Positions 52,450 through 61,126 of a stretch of 64,000 nt of DNA are shown one piece after another. This DNA comes from CAYGWX01 sp964353855 [NCBI: uncultured bacterium] (GTDB lineage Bacteria; Edwardsbacteria; CAYGWX01): positions 1 to 64,000 of the forward strand of contig CAYGWX010000006.1 of the NCBI GenBank assembly GCA_964353855.1, read 5' to 3'. Positions within the stretch are counted from its first letter, which is position 1. Every line of letters begins with the position of its first letter. Below the pieces are notes generated by a model. The model saw only the letters and a list, made by a program, of their open reading frames with translations. It ran no database searches and was not told the DNA's origin. The translations under genes were made by a program, and so were the position numbers.

Positions 52450-53327
52450 GGTTTGACGACCTCTGCCGCCCTAAGCTTGGCGCTTTTCGCCCTTGGGTTC
52501 CGGGCCGCTTCCTCAGCGCTGGCCCGGACCGGTTTCTTAGTCAGGATCCTCAAAGCCTTTGACCCGCGGAACATCTCTTTGACGATCCGGTCCTCCAAGG
52601 AATGGTAGGAGAGGACAACCAACCGCCCGCCTGGGACCAGGAGTTCGAGGGCCTGGCCGAGCCCTTCTTGGAGCGCCTCGAGCTCCCGGTTGACCGCGAT
52701 CCGAAGGGCTTGAAACACCCTTCCCAGGCTTTTGTGGGCCATCTTCTGGGGAATCGCTCCCAGGATGCATTCTGCCAAATCCCTTGTGGTTTGGAGCGCT
52801 CGTCGCTGCCTTTCCAGAACGATCCGTTTCGTGATCTTTCGGGCCCAGCGCTCCTCTCCGTATTCGAAAAGGATTCCGGCCAATCTCTCCTCGGAGGCTG
52901 TCCGCAAGATCTCCCCGGCCGTCGTGCGCTCCCCCCGGTCCATCCTCATGTCCAACGGTCCCTCCTGCCGGTAGCTGAATCCCCGCGAGGGATCGTCCAA
53001 CTGCATCGAGGAAAGGCCCAGGTCGAACACCACCCCCTGCACCGTCTCGACCCCGCACCCGGACAGCAAGCGTTTGAGCCCTGCGAAGTTCCCTTGCGCG
53101 AGGACGAGCCTCTCCGCGTACGCTGCCAGCCTTCGTCGGGTTGCGGCCAGGGCCTCCCCGTCCCGGTCGATTCCCACCACCCGTCCCGCCGGGGCGGTAC
53201 ACCTCAGGATCTCCTCCGTCTGCCCCCCCCATCCAAGGGTCGCGTCCACATAGGTTCCCCGCTCGTCCCAGACCAGGAGGCCCGTGCTCTCTGCGAGGAG
53301 TGCCGGGGTGTGGCCCGTCCCGTTCAC
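52446..53327 (-). CDS. rsmH: 16S rRNA m4C1402 methyltransferase
   Basis: The 293-residue SAM enzyme shows HTPALLAESTGLL, DATLGWGGQTEEIL, VVFDLGLSSMQLDDPSRGFSY, DMRMD and the C-terminal VLSYHSLEDRIVKEMF, all RsmH signatures. A GTG start at 53327 is chosen because conservation begins at GHTPALL and it overlaps the STAS stop as GTGA. The longer frame shadows the STAS gene. Confidence 0.95.
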   Translation of the reverse strand: MNGTGHTPALLAESTGLLVWDERGTYVDATLGWGGQTEEILRCTAPAGRVVGIDRDGEALAATRRRLAAYAERLVLAQGNFAGLKRLLSGCGVETVQGVVFDLGLSSMQLDDPSRGFSYRQEGPLDMRMDRGERTTAGEILRTASEERLAGILFEYGEERWARKITKRIVLERQRRALQTTRDLAECILGAIPQKMAHKSLGRVFQALRIAVNRELEALQEGLGQALELLVPGGRLVVLSYHSLEDRIVKEMFRGSKALRILTKKPVRASAEEAARNPRAKSAKLRAAEVVKP

Positions 53328-53656
53328 ATCGAGGCGACCGCCGCTCTCCGTCCCCGACCGGCTGGAGCCGGGAGGTCGAAGGCTTCCTCCTCTCCGGAGA
53401 AAGTCAGGATCTCCCTCAGATATTTGGAGACCCCGACCAGCGCGATCCTTCCTCCCAATTGTTTCGCCTCGCGGGCCCGTGCCGCCAGGACCGGGATCGT
53501 CCGGTAATCGGCATGCCACACGCAGGTCAGATCCAGGACCACCTGCTTCCGTCCCATCCGCAAAAAAGAGGCGATTCTCTCGTCTAATTTCCTGCATTCC
53601 TCTTCCGAGAGATCGCCCCTCAGGGCCAGCACCTTGGTTCGCTCTCCGACCGCCAA
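53324..53656 (-). CDS. STAS-domain protein inside the dcw cluster
   Basis: The 110-residue protein is a single STAS domain (KVLALRGDLSEEECRKLDER, QVVLDLTCVWHADYRTIPVL, GGRIALVGVSKYLREIL), like anti-anti-sigma factors. The usual phospho-acceptor (Asp-Ser) reads Asp50-Tyr51, so classical kinase control is doubtful. It lies 46 bp after mraZ and overlaps rsmH by 4 bp. STAS genes are not standard dcw members. It may link partner-switch or membrane signalling to division; this is inference. Confidence 0.8.
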   Translation of the reverse strand: MAVGERTKVLALRGDLSEEECRKLDERIASFLRMGRKQVVLDLTCVWHADYRTIPVLAARAREAKQLGGRIALVGVSKYLREILTFSGEEEAFDLPAPAGRGRRAAVASM

Positions 53657-53702
53657 ATGAATTCCTCCTTTCGTCTAACGATCCGTTCGTCCGCCCGTCA
53701 TA

Positions 53703-54143
53703 TCAGGGGATGACTGAGTTCGCCAGTTGCTGGAATGAAGCCCGAACCCGGTCTTTGTGCGCGGCGAACGCCGCCCCGTCCCACAGCACCATTTTTTCCA
53801 GAGCCCCCACAATCAGGAGCTCCCGGCTAACCTTCGCCTCCTCCAGAAGCACCTTGGGGATCCCGATTCTCCCCTGCCTGTCCACGTCCGCTTCGTAGCT
53901 CTGCGCTCCAGCATAGGCCTTCAAGGCCGCGCTGTTCGCATCCTTGGGGAGTTGCTTCAAGGCCTCCACGAGAGCAAGCCATCCCCCGGACGGGATGATG
54001 AAGATCGACCCCTCCTGATCCCCGGGCAGCAGATAGACTTGCGCATTGTCTTCCTGTCCTAAGATCTTCCGGAACTTCGCAGGAAGACTGACCCTCCCCT
54101 TGGCATCCATCGTGCAGGGATAAGTCCCTATGAAATAGGTCAT
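53703..54143 (-). CDS. mraZ: Transcriptional regulator MraZ
   Basis: The 146-residue protein has two AbrB-like swapped-hairpin halves. The first contains GTYPCTMDAKGRVSLPAKFRK and the second AYEADVDRQGRIGIPKVLLE (seen here as SYEADVDRQGRIGIP), each with the DxxGR motif. MraZ binds repeats in its own promoter and controls the dcw cluster. It is the first gene of the cluster, about 55 bp from a row of TGGG repeats. Confidence 0.95.
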   Translation of the reverse strand: MTYFIGTYPCTMDAKGRVSLPAKFRKILGQEDNAQVYLLPGDQEGSIFIIPSGGWLALVEALKQLPKDANSAALKAYAGAQSYEADVDRQGRIGIPKVLLEEAKVSRELLIVGALEKMVLWDGAAFAAHKDRVRASFQQLANSVIP

Positions 54144-54176
54144 TGTCCCGCCAGCACCCCCTTTGATAATAAATTT

Positions 54177-54203
54177 ACCACTTTATCCCACTTTATCCCA
54201 CCA
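54177..54203 (-). promoter_or_regulatory. MraZ-box operator
   Basis: On the minus strand TGGGATAAAG occurs twice in tandem (54181..54200), flanked by TGGT on each side, giving TGG(G/T) every 10 bp. This is the known MraZ-box form (TGGGN repeats at 10-bp spacing). It covers the predicted transcription start, so binding would repress. Confidence 0.85.
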
Positions 54204-54208
54204 TGCAT

Positions 54209-54238
54209 ATTTTAAGATATTTCAATGGGTTTTGTCAA
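54209..54238 (-). promoter_or_regulatory. Predicted dcw-cluster promoter
   Basis: TTGACA, an 18-bp spacer and TAAAAT on the minus strand lie immediately upstream of the MraZ boxes. Confidence 0.8.
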
Positions 54239-54435
54239 GTACAAAATCATTAAAACAGAAAATAATTTGGGGGAACTGCCTATGGAGGGTGAAAGGTGGG
54301 GGTGAGCTGGTTGTGAGGTAGTCCGAAAAACTTTATATCTTTTGGCCTACGTTTGACCCTCCCCTACTGTGGGGAGTGAGCGACTCTGCTCCGTAACTGA
54401 TCTTTGTTGGCCTTTCTTACTTCACAAACCTGTCC
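54239..54435. other. Gene-free stretch
   Basis: This gap between the mraZ promoter and the clostripain-gene terminator is AT-rich at its left end and shows no gene. Two GTGAG motifs 11 bp apart (54302, 54313) faintly resemble the 11-bp repeats elsewhere. Confidence 0.5.
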
Positions 54436-54485
54436 AAAAATCAATCTGGCAGGGAGCTTGCGCGAGGCAAATTCCTTGCCAGATT
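54436..54485 (-). terminator. Intrinsic terminator of the clostripain-like gene
   Basis: A 9-bp stem AATCTGGCA/TGCCAGATT (54443..54451 with 54477..54485, further partial pairing inside) is followed on the minus strand by GATTTTTGG, about 80 bp past the stop. Confidence 0.65.
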
Positions 54486-54567
54486 TCGAGAAAAATAACG
54501 GTAGCTTCCTTGTCGGATTCTTAAAACGCCTTGCCTTCTAACCTCTAAATTTAAACCAAGTCTGGCT

Positions 54568-56673
54568 CTATTTTATTCGGACCAGCGTCCCTCGTCCGGT
54601 TCTTCCCTGATTCGTGATCAAAAACACATAGATCCCGGCCGCCGCCTCTTTTCCTTTCTCGTTCTTTCCATCCCAGGCACAGGTATAGGATCCATCGCTC
54701 TGCCGGAAAAATTCCTCTACGGTTCGGACCAGGTCTCCCGCCACGGTATAAATCCTTACCTTCGCCTCGCTTCCGGCGCCATCCACTACGAAGTTCGTCT
54801 TGGTCCGAAAGGGATTGGGGTAGACGTAACAGGGTGCGAATTCACTCAACTGGACTCCCGCCGTCGGCCCCCAAAGGCCCCATGCTCCTTGCTGGTCCTG
54901 TGCCCGGACCTGATAGTGGTAAGTTCCCCTCGGTTTGTTCTTGACCGCATAGACCGTGTCGCTCCCTGGACGTAGGGTTTCTATGGAAGCAGTAAAGGTC
55001 TCCAATTTAAGGTCGTCCAGAAAAACTCCGCCTTGTAGAACTTTCAATCTTAGATAATAGGTTCCTTGGGGAAGGGCAAATCCGGATTGAGCCCAGCCCT
55101 TTGCTCCAACCGTCAGTGAATCCACTGGATTTAGCGTTGCGAACGCACTGTCCGGGCTGATCTCGCAAACCACCTTCTGTCCGTTTGCCCTCTTGCTCCA
55201 TAGCGACAACCAGGCCGCATGGTCGATCTGAAGCGTTCCTCTCAAGGTCATTCGGGCGCTGTCCTGGAAGGCGTAATAGCTCCTTCTTCCGGCATGAGCG
55301 TCTCCTTCGCTCGTCGTGAACCCGCTCAGGATCCATAGGGAGGGATCGCCCTCAGCCCCGTCCTCCCAGGGTACGGCTTGACCCGTAAGCTCCCGGAATT
55401 CGTAGGCCCCGATTCTGGCCGGGGCATAGGATGGCCCCCAGCATACGGAATACCCGTTCTCCTCTCCTTTAAATATTCTCGGCAATCCTGGAGACGCAGG
55501 CCGCATCCCTCCCGGGATTCCGTAAGAGGCATAAACCATCTGGTCCCATCCGCTCCGGGGAACCCACTGGAGCCCGGAGTATTCCAAGGCTCGGTCAGCG
55601 AACTCTGCAAAGGTCCTCGGAAACCAGACCGAGAGTCCAGAAAGGCGCGAGGAATCCCTCCCCGACGCTCGGTTGATCAATAGGCAGCGGGCCAAAGCTT
55701 CACGTAGCTGTGCCGCCCTCGTCCACACCTCCCCTCGGGTGTAGCTTACCGCCAACTTCAGGAAGTCTCCCAAGTCTACATCTTGTCCGGAGAGGATTCG
55801 CAGAACGCTGTCTCTTGCCATGTAAATGCCGGAGTCGGAGGGAGCGTCCAAAAAAGCCTGAACCAGGGAGTGAGCAGGGGGGGCTAACGCTGAGGTATTT
55901 TCGAGCTGGATGGCCGAGTTATCGACATCCAGTGCGCTCCCTTGATAAAACGAGATATAGGTGTTGACCAGCTCTTGGGCAACAGTGCTTTCGTCTGCTG
56001 TGGGATTGGAGATAAGGAAACGAAGAAAACGGTCATAGGGGTACCCGTCGGCAGGGACCAGTCCTTGGGAACCCACCATGACCTTCGCAGTGCCCACCAC
56101 TTCGAAGGCGACCTCTGCCTCCTGAAGCATGCATCCATCGAAGGCCAGCAGGTCCAGAGGCCTTCCCAGGTTTTTCCGTATCCCCTCCAGGGCCGTTCTC
56201 AGCTCGCCGTCAGCGATTCCCATGACATCACCCGAGGACCAATCGCTGCCGAAAGATAAAACTTTCGGCGGGTCCTGCCCCCCTCCCTCCCCAGACCATC
56301 CGCTTCCGTGATCCCACAGGATCAGGGCATATCGCTCCGCCGGGTACCGGCTTGCTCCCCAGGTCCCGAATTCCTCCAGGACCCCTGGATCGGCCATATT
56401 CACGGTCCCCAGGCTGTCTAAGAGGACACGCCCCCCATGTTGAATCAGATATCGTCTCGCCCCTGCGCCGGGGATATCCTGTTGCACCACCACCGCGAGC
56501 CCTGGGGCCGACCCCGCCGCCTCCATTTCTTTCAGGTCGATCTCGCTCTGGAAAGCTAGGTCGTTATCCGCCGCCATGTACACGAGGATGGTCCACCCCC
56601 TGGCCCCGAGGTCGGAGGTGATTCCCAGGACGAGGATCAGCAAACCTGCGAGGGTTCTGGCGAAGGGCTTCAT
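54568..56673 (-). CDS. Secreted clostripain-family (C11) cysteine protease with sorting domain
   Basis: The 701-residue protein has a signal peptide, then a C11/gingipain-like caspase fold: WTILVYMAADNDLA, LILWDHGSGW (catalytic His122) and LLAFDGCMLQEAEVAFEV (catalytic Cys181). The middle region has a jelly-roll-like beta domain. The C-terminus is a FlgD-like sorting domain (VYPNPFRTKTNFVVDG, VRIYTVAGDLVRTV, AAAGIYVFLITNQG, ending LVRIK). Clostripain cleaves after Arg; specificity here is inferred. It is probably exported by the same route as the other sorting-domain proteins. Confidence 0.88.
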   Translation of the reverse strand: MKPFARTLAGLLILVLGITSDLGARGWTILVYMAADNDLAFQSEIDLKEMEAAGSAPGLAVVVQQDIPGAGARRYLIQHGGRVLLDSLGTVNMADPGVLEEFGTWGASRYPAERYALILWDHGSGWSGEGGGQDPPKVLSFGSDWSSGDVMGIADGELRTALEGIRKNLGRPLDLLAFDGCMLQEAEVAFEVVGTAKVMVGSQGLVPADGYPYDRFLRFLISNPTADESTVAQELVNTYISFYQGSALDVDNSAIQLENTSALAPPAHSLVQAFLDAPSDSGIYMARDSVLRILSGQDVDLGDFLKLAVSYTRGEVWTRAAQLREALARCLLINRASGRDSSRLSGLSVWFPRTFAEFADRALEYSGLQWVPRSGWDQMVYASYGIPGGMRPASPGLPRIFKGEENGYSVCWGPSYAPARIGAYEFRELTGQAVPWEDGAEGDPSLWILSGFTTSEGDAHAGRRSYYAFQDSARMTLRGTLQIDHAAWLSLWSKRANGQKVVCEISPDSAFATLNPVDSLTVGAKGWAQSGFALPQGTYYLRLKVLQGGVFLDDLKLETFTASIETLRPGSDTVYAVKNKPRGTYHYQVRAQDQQGAWGLWGPTAGVQLSEFAPCYVYPNPFRTKTNFVVDGAGSEAKVRIYTVAGDLVRTVEEFFRQSDGSYTCAWDGKNEKGKEAAAGIYVFLITNQGRTGRGTLVRIK

Positions 56674-56742
56674 CGTAAAAAGCTCATGGCTGCCCCTTGG
56701 TGAAAACGGGCAGCCATGAAAAAGGTACTCCTGGGAAACGGC

Positions 56743-57840
56743 TTAAAATCCCAGGCCCAGGGTGAACCGATGAACGCTCTCCAGATAGCCCAAGTTGGTA
56801 TAGGCGTAATCCAGTTTCGCGGTCATCTTGCCTATGAACTTGTGATTGAGCCCCGCGCCCGCCGAGAAATTGTCCATGGCGCTCTTGTTCGCCTTCATCG
56901 AATGCACCACGCCATCCGCCGTGGTGAACGATGTGCTGTAGCGGGCGTCCTGGTCGAACTTGTACCCCATCCGGAGCGAGGCCAGGTTGTTCCAGGTGTA
57001 CTCCGCGCCCACGTCGAACTTCTCCGTGCCGTCGTTGGGGTGGGAGAGGTCCGTCGCCAGGGTCAGGCGGTGGGGTTTTTTGTTTATCGGCTCGAAGGCC
57101 ACACCCACCCGGAACCTGAGCGGCATTGGATAGGGGGTGGTTTTAAGAGTGTAAGTTTGTGCGGTATAGTTCGGTGGCCAGTTGCTTTGATAAAGGAGTT
57201 CATCCAGATTCCTTCCCGCGAACTTCATGTCCGGTCCGAAATTGGCCAACGCCATGCCCACCCGCACCGATTTCCACCCCGTGAGGTATAGCGTCCCCAC
57301 ATCTAATCCCATTCCATTCGAGGACATCTCCCAGATGACTTCCCGGATATACTTCATCGAGATGCCCAGCGAGAACTTGTCCGTGAAGCTTCGGGCGTAG
57401 GTCAACCCGGCCGACATGTCGCTCGCTGAGAATTTAGGCAGGCCTTCGCCCTCGTCCTCGCGATCGCGGGTGGTAGGATCGTCTACCCGGGTAATCTGCA
57501 TTGACCCCATCGTGAGCATGGTCATCTGGACTCCCAGTGTTCCCGTGTTGCCCAGCGGGTGGGTATACCCCAGATACTCCTCGCTGATGTCGCCCACCCA
57601 CTTCGTGTGATTGAACACGATCTCCGGCCGCTTCAGCTGGGCGATCCCGGCCGGGTTCCAGTACAGTGCCGAGGCATCGTTGGCCACGGCCGAGAAAGCC
57701 TCGCCCATGCCCAGGGCTCTCGCCCCAACGCCGATCTTCAAGAATTGCGCTCCGGACGTCCCCACCTTCGTGATCGTCCCCAGGCTCGCGCCTGCCATCC
57801 CGAAGCTGAGAACCAGCGCCAACGCCAAGACTTTTTTCAT
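56743..57840 (-). CDS. porV: PorV-family outer-membrane protein
   Basis: The 365-residue protein has a signal peptide and the family hallmark FLKIGVGARALGMGEAFSAVANDASALYWNPAGIAQL (starting near residue 33), then barrel strands ending HRFTLGLGF. PorV belongs to the FadL-like group; in Bacteroidetes it shuttles type IX cargo at the outer membrane. It lies 30 bp from a large sorting-domain protein and near a C11 protease, consistent with a secretion role, though no other type IX core genes are here. Confidence 0.85.
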   Translation of the reverse strand: MKKVLALALVLSFGMAGASLGTITKVGTSGAQFLKIGVGARALGMGEAFSAVANDASALYWNPAGIAQLKRPEIVFNHTKWVGDISEEYLGYTHPLGNTGTLGVQMTMLTMGSMQITRVDDPTTRDREDEGEGLPKFSASDMSAGLTYARSFTDKFSLGISMKYIREVIWEMSSNGMGLDVGTLYLTGWKSVRVGMALANFGPDMKFAGRNLDELLYQSNWPPNYTAQTYTLKTTPYPMPLRFRVGVAFEPINKKPHRLTLATDLSHPNDGTEKFDVGAEYTWNNLASLRMGYKFDQDARYSTSFTTADGVVHSMKANKSAMDNFSAGAGLNHKFIGKMTAKLDYAYTNLGYLESVHRFTLGLGF

Positions 57841-57870
57841 GGTTTCCTCCTTTGTCAGAGCGGGTTTCCG

Positions 57871-60800
57871 CTACTGGATGACGGCGAATTTGCCGATTTT
57901 ATTGCCGATCCCCGGCGCCTCTACGTGGAAAAGGTACACCCCCGAAGCGATCAACTGGCTGTTGTAAGTCAGGAGGTCCCAGGACTCAGCCCCTCCCGTT
58001 CCTCCCGTCGGCGTTCCTCCGATCACCTGCGCGAACCTGTTTTGGTTTCCGTCATGGTAGATGATCTTCACCAGGTCCCCGGCTAAGGTGTAGATCCGGA
58101 TCGTGCACTTCGTCGGCAGGTGGGTGAACATCAGGTGCTTGGAGTATCTGTCCGTGTCCCAATTGTTACGCACCAGATAGGGATTGGGCACCACCTTGAT
58201 GGCGTCCAGCATTGCCTTCCCCCCGGTCGCCATCTGCCCCGGAGTGGGCGTGAATTGCATCCAGTTGCCCTCGCAAGGGACTTGGACTCCCTGCTGCTGC
58301 ACAATCCACACGTCCCCCTCGTTGATCGGGCACACCCCTCTTGGCCATAACATCGTGAGCCCGTCGTAACCGCCCTGTCTCGCCGCGAACCAGTACCGCC
58401 GGCCGCAAAGGGTGAGCCATGCACCCGGGTACCGGTTGCCGAACGGGGTTCTGTTTGTGGTTGAGTCCGAAACCACCATCGTGGAGTCTATCCAGAGTTT
58501 GCCTCGGGCATTAGTCCCATTCCCCCCGAAGCACCACCCGCTGACCGTGGCCAAGTCCTGGACCGCCAGGGTTTCCGGCGGCACGGTCACCTGGTTCGTG
58601 GAATCATAGACCTCGGCCCAGATGCTGTCGCCCCTCACCGTTCCTCGCCTCTTATGCCAGGTGAGGGTGAACATCGAGCCCCGGAAGGCCCAGTGATTGA
58701 CCTTGAACGCGAACCGGCCCGGGAGGATATTGGTGGACGTGTCCGCTAACAGCGAATCGTTAAAGGAGCCTCGGGACACGCTGATGGGCCCCGGTCTGAA
58801 ATTGCGCCAATTGACCGTGTCCAGCAGCCCGAACTCGATCCCGTGAAACGTCTTTAAATTGGAGGGAGCATAGATGAACCTTCCGCTGCTCGCTAACGAG
58901 GTGTCGACCCCCAGCGAGATCGTGTCCACAACAAATACCAGTTTACCACCTCCCGGCATCGTGTCGCTTCCCGGCACGACCTTCCAGGTTCTGAGGGTAT
59001 CGTTATTCGTGAGGTCCCGGATGATGAGGCTGTAGGCCGGCAGGGCGTACCCCCAGCCTGTAGCTCCTATGTTGCTCCAGAGCTTCTTTCCGTTCGGCAG
59101 CCACTCGTATTTGTAGGTATGGGGATACAGTTTAACCGAGTCCGGGTTGGCTAAATAGGGGAAGTATTTGAGCCCGCTTGCGAAGGCCCCCCCGTGAACC
59201 TGCCACGTCGTAGAGTCTATCTTGCCTGGCGTCAGGTCGCCGGGGTCCGCCCTCGGAACCACGATCACGAAATTCCCTGCCGAGTTCGATTCCAGGGTGG
59301 TGGGGCTGCCTGGCAGCGTGTCGTAGTGGCCTCTGATGGTGTCATACTGTGTGTACCACTGGTAGTCGAACCCCGTGACCCCGTAGAAGTACGGTAAGCC
59401 GTTCACCAGCCCCATCGAGTCTTGCTCGATGAACTGTCCCGAATCCACCAGCGAATACCTCAGCCCGTTGTCCGTCCCTAAGGTGTCCCAGACCTGCAGG
59501 GTTTCCTTCTGGCCGTTGGGCAGGTCGCGGAACTTGGGTTGGGCGTCCAGCACGATCGTGAACCCGTCGGCCTTTTTGAACCACCCGATCATCTTCCGTT
59601 TCTCCGGGTCCGAGAGGTCGGCCTGGTTCCGGGCCTTATAGACCCGGTACCCCTCGAGGTCGTAGGCCCGGTATCTCCTCTTCGCGGCGCTGTCGAGATA
59701 AGCGTAGTACCCGTCCTTGGTGTACTCCGGCTTATTGTCCCAGAACAGCGAGACCTTGTGGTCTCCCGGGATGGCAGACAGGTTCGGGGACACCGGCGGG
59801 TAGGGTGCGATGAAATTGGCGTCGAAGATGACCTGTGCCTTGTCTGAGTTTTGGATGACGTCGATGTCAGTGAGGCCTCCGATCAGCCCTACGACGAACG
59901 GCACGGAATCACCCGGAGCTAAATTGAACGGCCCCGAAGCCTGGATAAACCGTTTGTCTGTCGGTCCAAAATGATCCTTCATGAGCGCGTTGTAGATCGT
60001 CGGGGTTCTCCAGTATCTCCCCGTAAGCTCCAGATAGCGTTCCGCCGGCCTGCTGGGGTCCGTGCCGTTGATAAAGGTCTGGAATGCCGTCATTCCCAGG
60101 GTTGAGTCCGGCAGGATGTCGCGGTCGTATTGGTCGTAACCTATGCCGGGTACGGAGGTGACGTGGATCGTGTTTCCCGTATTGTTTATGGGGCTTTGGA
60201 AGAATCGAAAGCCCAAGTAATACGGGGGAGCGATGGACCATCCCGCTTCTTGGAGGATCTGATATTGCATCGCCAAGTTTCGGGTCTGCAGGACCGAATC
60301 GGCACGCCCCGGAGGGTGTTTCCAGTAGCTGGAGTTTTCCAGGGTATCTATGTCGTTCCCCGTGGCTGCGCTCTCCGCCCCGATGTCGCAGTCCGTGCAG
60401 TTTCCCACGTACATGTCCGTGAGGGTTCGGGGATTTCCCATCCGGGTTCCCGTGACGTTTTTCACCCAGAACAGGAAGAACACGATGTCTTTGTACCCGG
60501 CGTAAGGCCACATGAAAGTGGTACGGGTGACCTCCACGCCGATCGGTCTTTCGCCGACCCCCATGTGGGTGAGGTCCACGTCGTTGAACTTCGTCCAGCT
60601 GTCTTGCAGCGATTTGATCACGGGTTTTCCTGTGGAGTCCGTAACCGGCCAGACTCCTACGTCCCTGGGGTTGGTCGAGGAGTATACTCTTGCCGTGGGG
60701 TCCAGGTTTTTAGTCTCGTCCCCATCCGGGGGTGTCCCCATGAAGTTCGAGTTCCCGTATGCAGGTTCGTACCCGTGGCTGACTTGGGTGTCGGCTGGGC

Positions 60801-61086
60801 TCACGTTCCGATTGATCGCTCCCACCCAGATGCCGGCCCCGTAGACGTAGTTTCGGCCTGAGCCTATCGGCCAGAATCCCGTCGGTCTGTTCGCTATCGG
60901 GGTGCAGTGTCTACCTAAGTTGTCTACCGGCATCTCCCATTGGTTGCCATTGATTACAACCGTGGACTGAATCCTCGAGCCTCGAGAAGGATGGGCCGTC
61001 ATCCCCCACGCCCCCTGGCCCAGCAGGCACATCATCAAGGCGTACAAGGACGCTCTTGCGATTCGTCTGGCTGTTTGATTTTTCAT
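57871..61086 (-). CDS. Large secreted protein with sorting domain
   Basis: The protein of about 1071 residues has a signal peptide (ARASLYALMMCLLGQGAWGM) and an N-terminal region typical of uncharacterised FCB secreted proteins: NRPTGFWPIGSGRNYVYGAG and AGYKDIVFFLFWVKNVTG. A fibronectin-like part has LSAIPGDHKVSLFWDN, and the C-terminal sorting domain has VVPNPYLVRNNWD, IRIYTLAGDLVKII, SQLIASGVYLFHV, ending KFAVIQ. ATG 61086 is chosen because AGGAGG precedes it. It lies between the TonB-dependent receptor (40 bp) and porV (30 bp), probably one transcript. No enzyme motif is seen. Confidence 0.75.
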   Translation of the reverse strand: MKNQTARRIARASLYALMMCLLGQGAWGMTAHPSRGSRIQSTVVINGNQWEMPVDNLGRHCTPIANRPTGFWPIGSGRNYVYGAGIWVGAINRNVSPADTQVSHGYEPAYGNSNFMGTPPDGDETKNLDPTARVYSSTNPRDVGVWPVTDSTGKPVIKSLQDSWTKFNDVDLTHMGVGERPIGVEVTRTTFMWPYAGYKDIVFFLFWVKNVTGTRMGNPRTLTDMYVGNCTDCDIGAESAATGNDIDTLENSSYWKHPPGRADSVLQTRNLAMQYQILQEAGWSIAPPYYLGFRFFQSPINNTGNTIHVTSVPGIGYDQYDRDILPDSTLGMTAFQTFINGTDPSRPAERYLELTGRYWRTPTIYNALMKDHFGPTDKRFIQASGPFNLAPGDSVPFVVGLIGGLTDIDVIQNSDKAQVIFDANFIAPYPPVSPNLSAIPGDHKVSLFWDNKPEYTKDGYYAYLDSAAKRRYRAYDLEGYRVYKARNQADLSDPEKRKMIGWFKKADGFTIVLDAQPKFRDLPNGQKETLQVWDTLGTDNGLRYSLVDSGQFIEQDSMGLVNGLPYFYGVTGFDYQWYTQYDTIRGHYDTLPGSPTTLESNSAGNFVIVVPRADPGDLTPGKIDSTTWQVHGGAFASGLKYFPYLANPDSVKLYPHTYKYEWLPNGKKLWSNIGATGWGYALPAYSLIIRDLTNNDTLRTWKVVPGSDTMPGGGKLVFVVDTISLGVDTSLASSGRFIYAPSNLKTFHGIEFGLLDTVNWRNFRPGPISVSRGSFNDSLLADTSTNILPGRFAFKVNHWAFRGSMFTLTWHKRRGTVRGDSIWAEVYDSTNQVTVPPETLAVQDLATVSGWCFGGNGTNARGKLWIDSTMVVSDSTTNRTPFGNRYPGAWLTLCGRRYWFAARQGGYDGLTMLWPRGVCPINEGDVWIVQQQGVQVPCEGNWMQFTPTPGQMATGGKAMLDAIKVVPNPYLVRNNWDTDRYSKHLMFTHLPTKCTIRIYTLAGDLVKIIYHDGNQNRFAQVIGGTPTGGTGGAESWDLLTYNSQLIASGVYLFHVEAPGIGNKIGKFAVIQ

Positions 61087-61126
61087 TGCGCTTGCCTCCT
61101 GTCGTTCGATGTCGCCTGTGAAGGGA

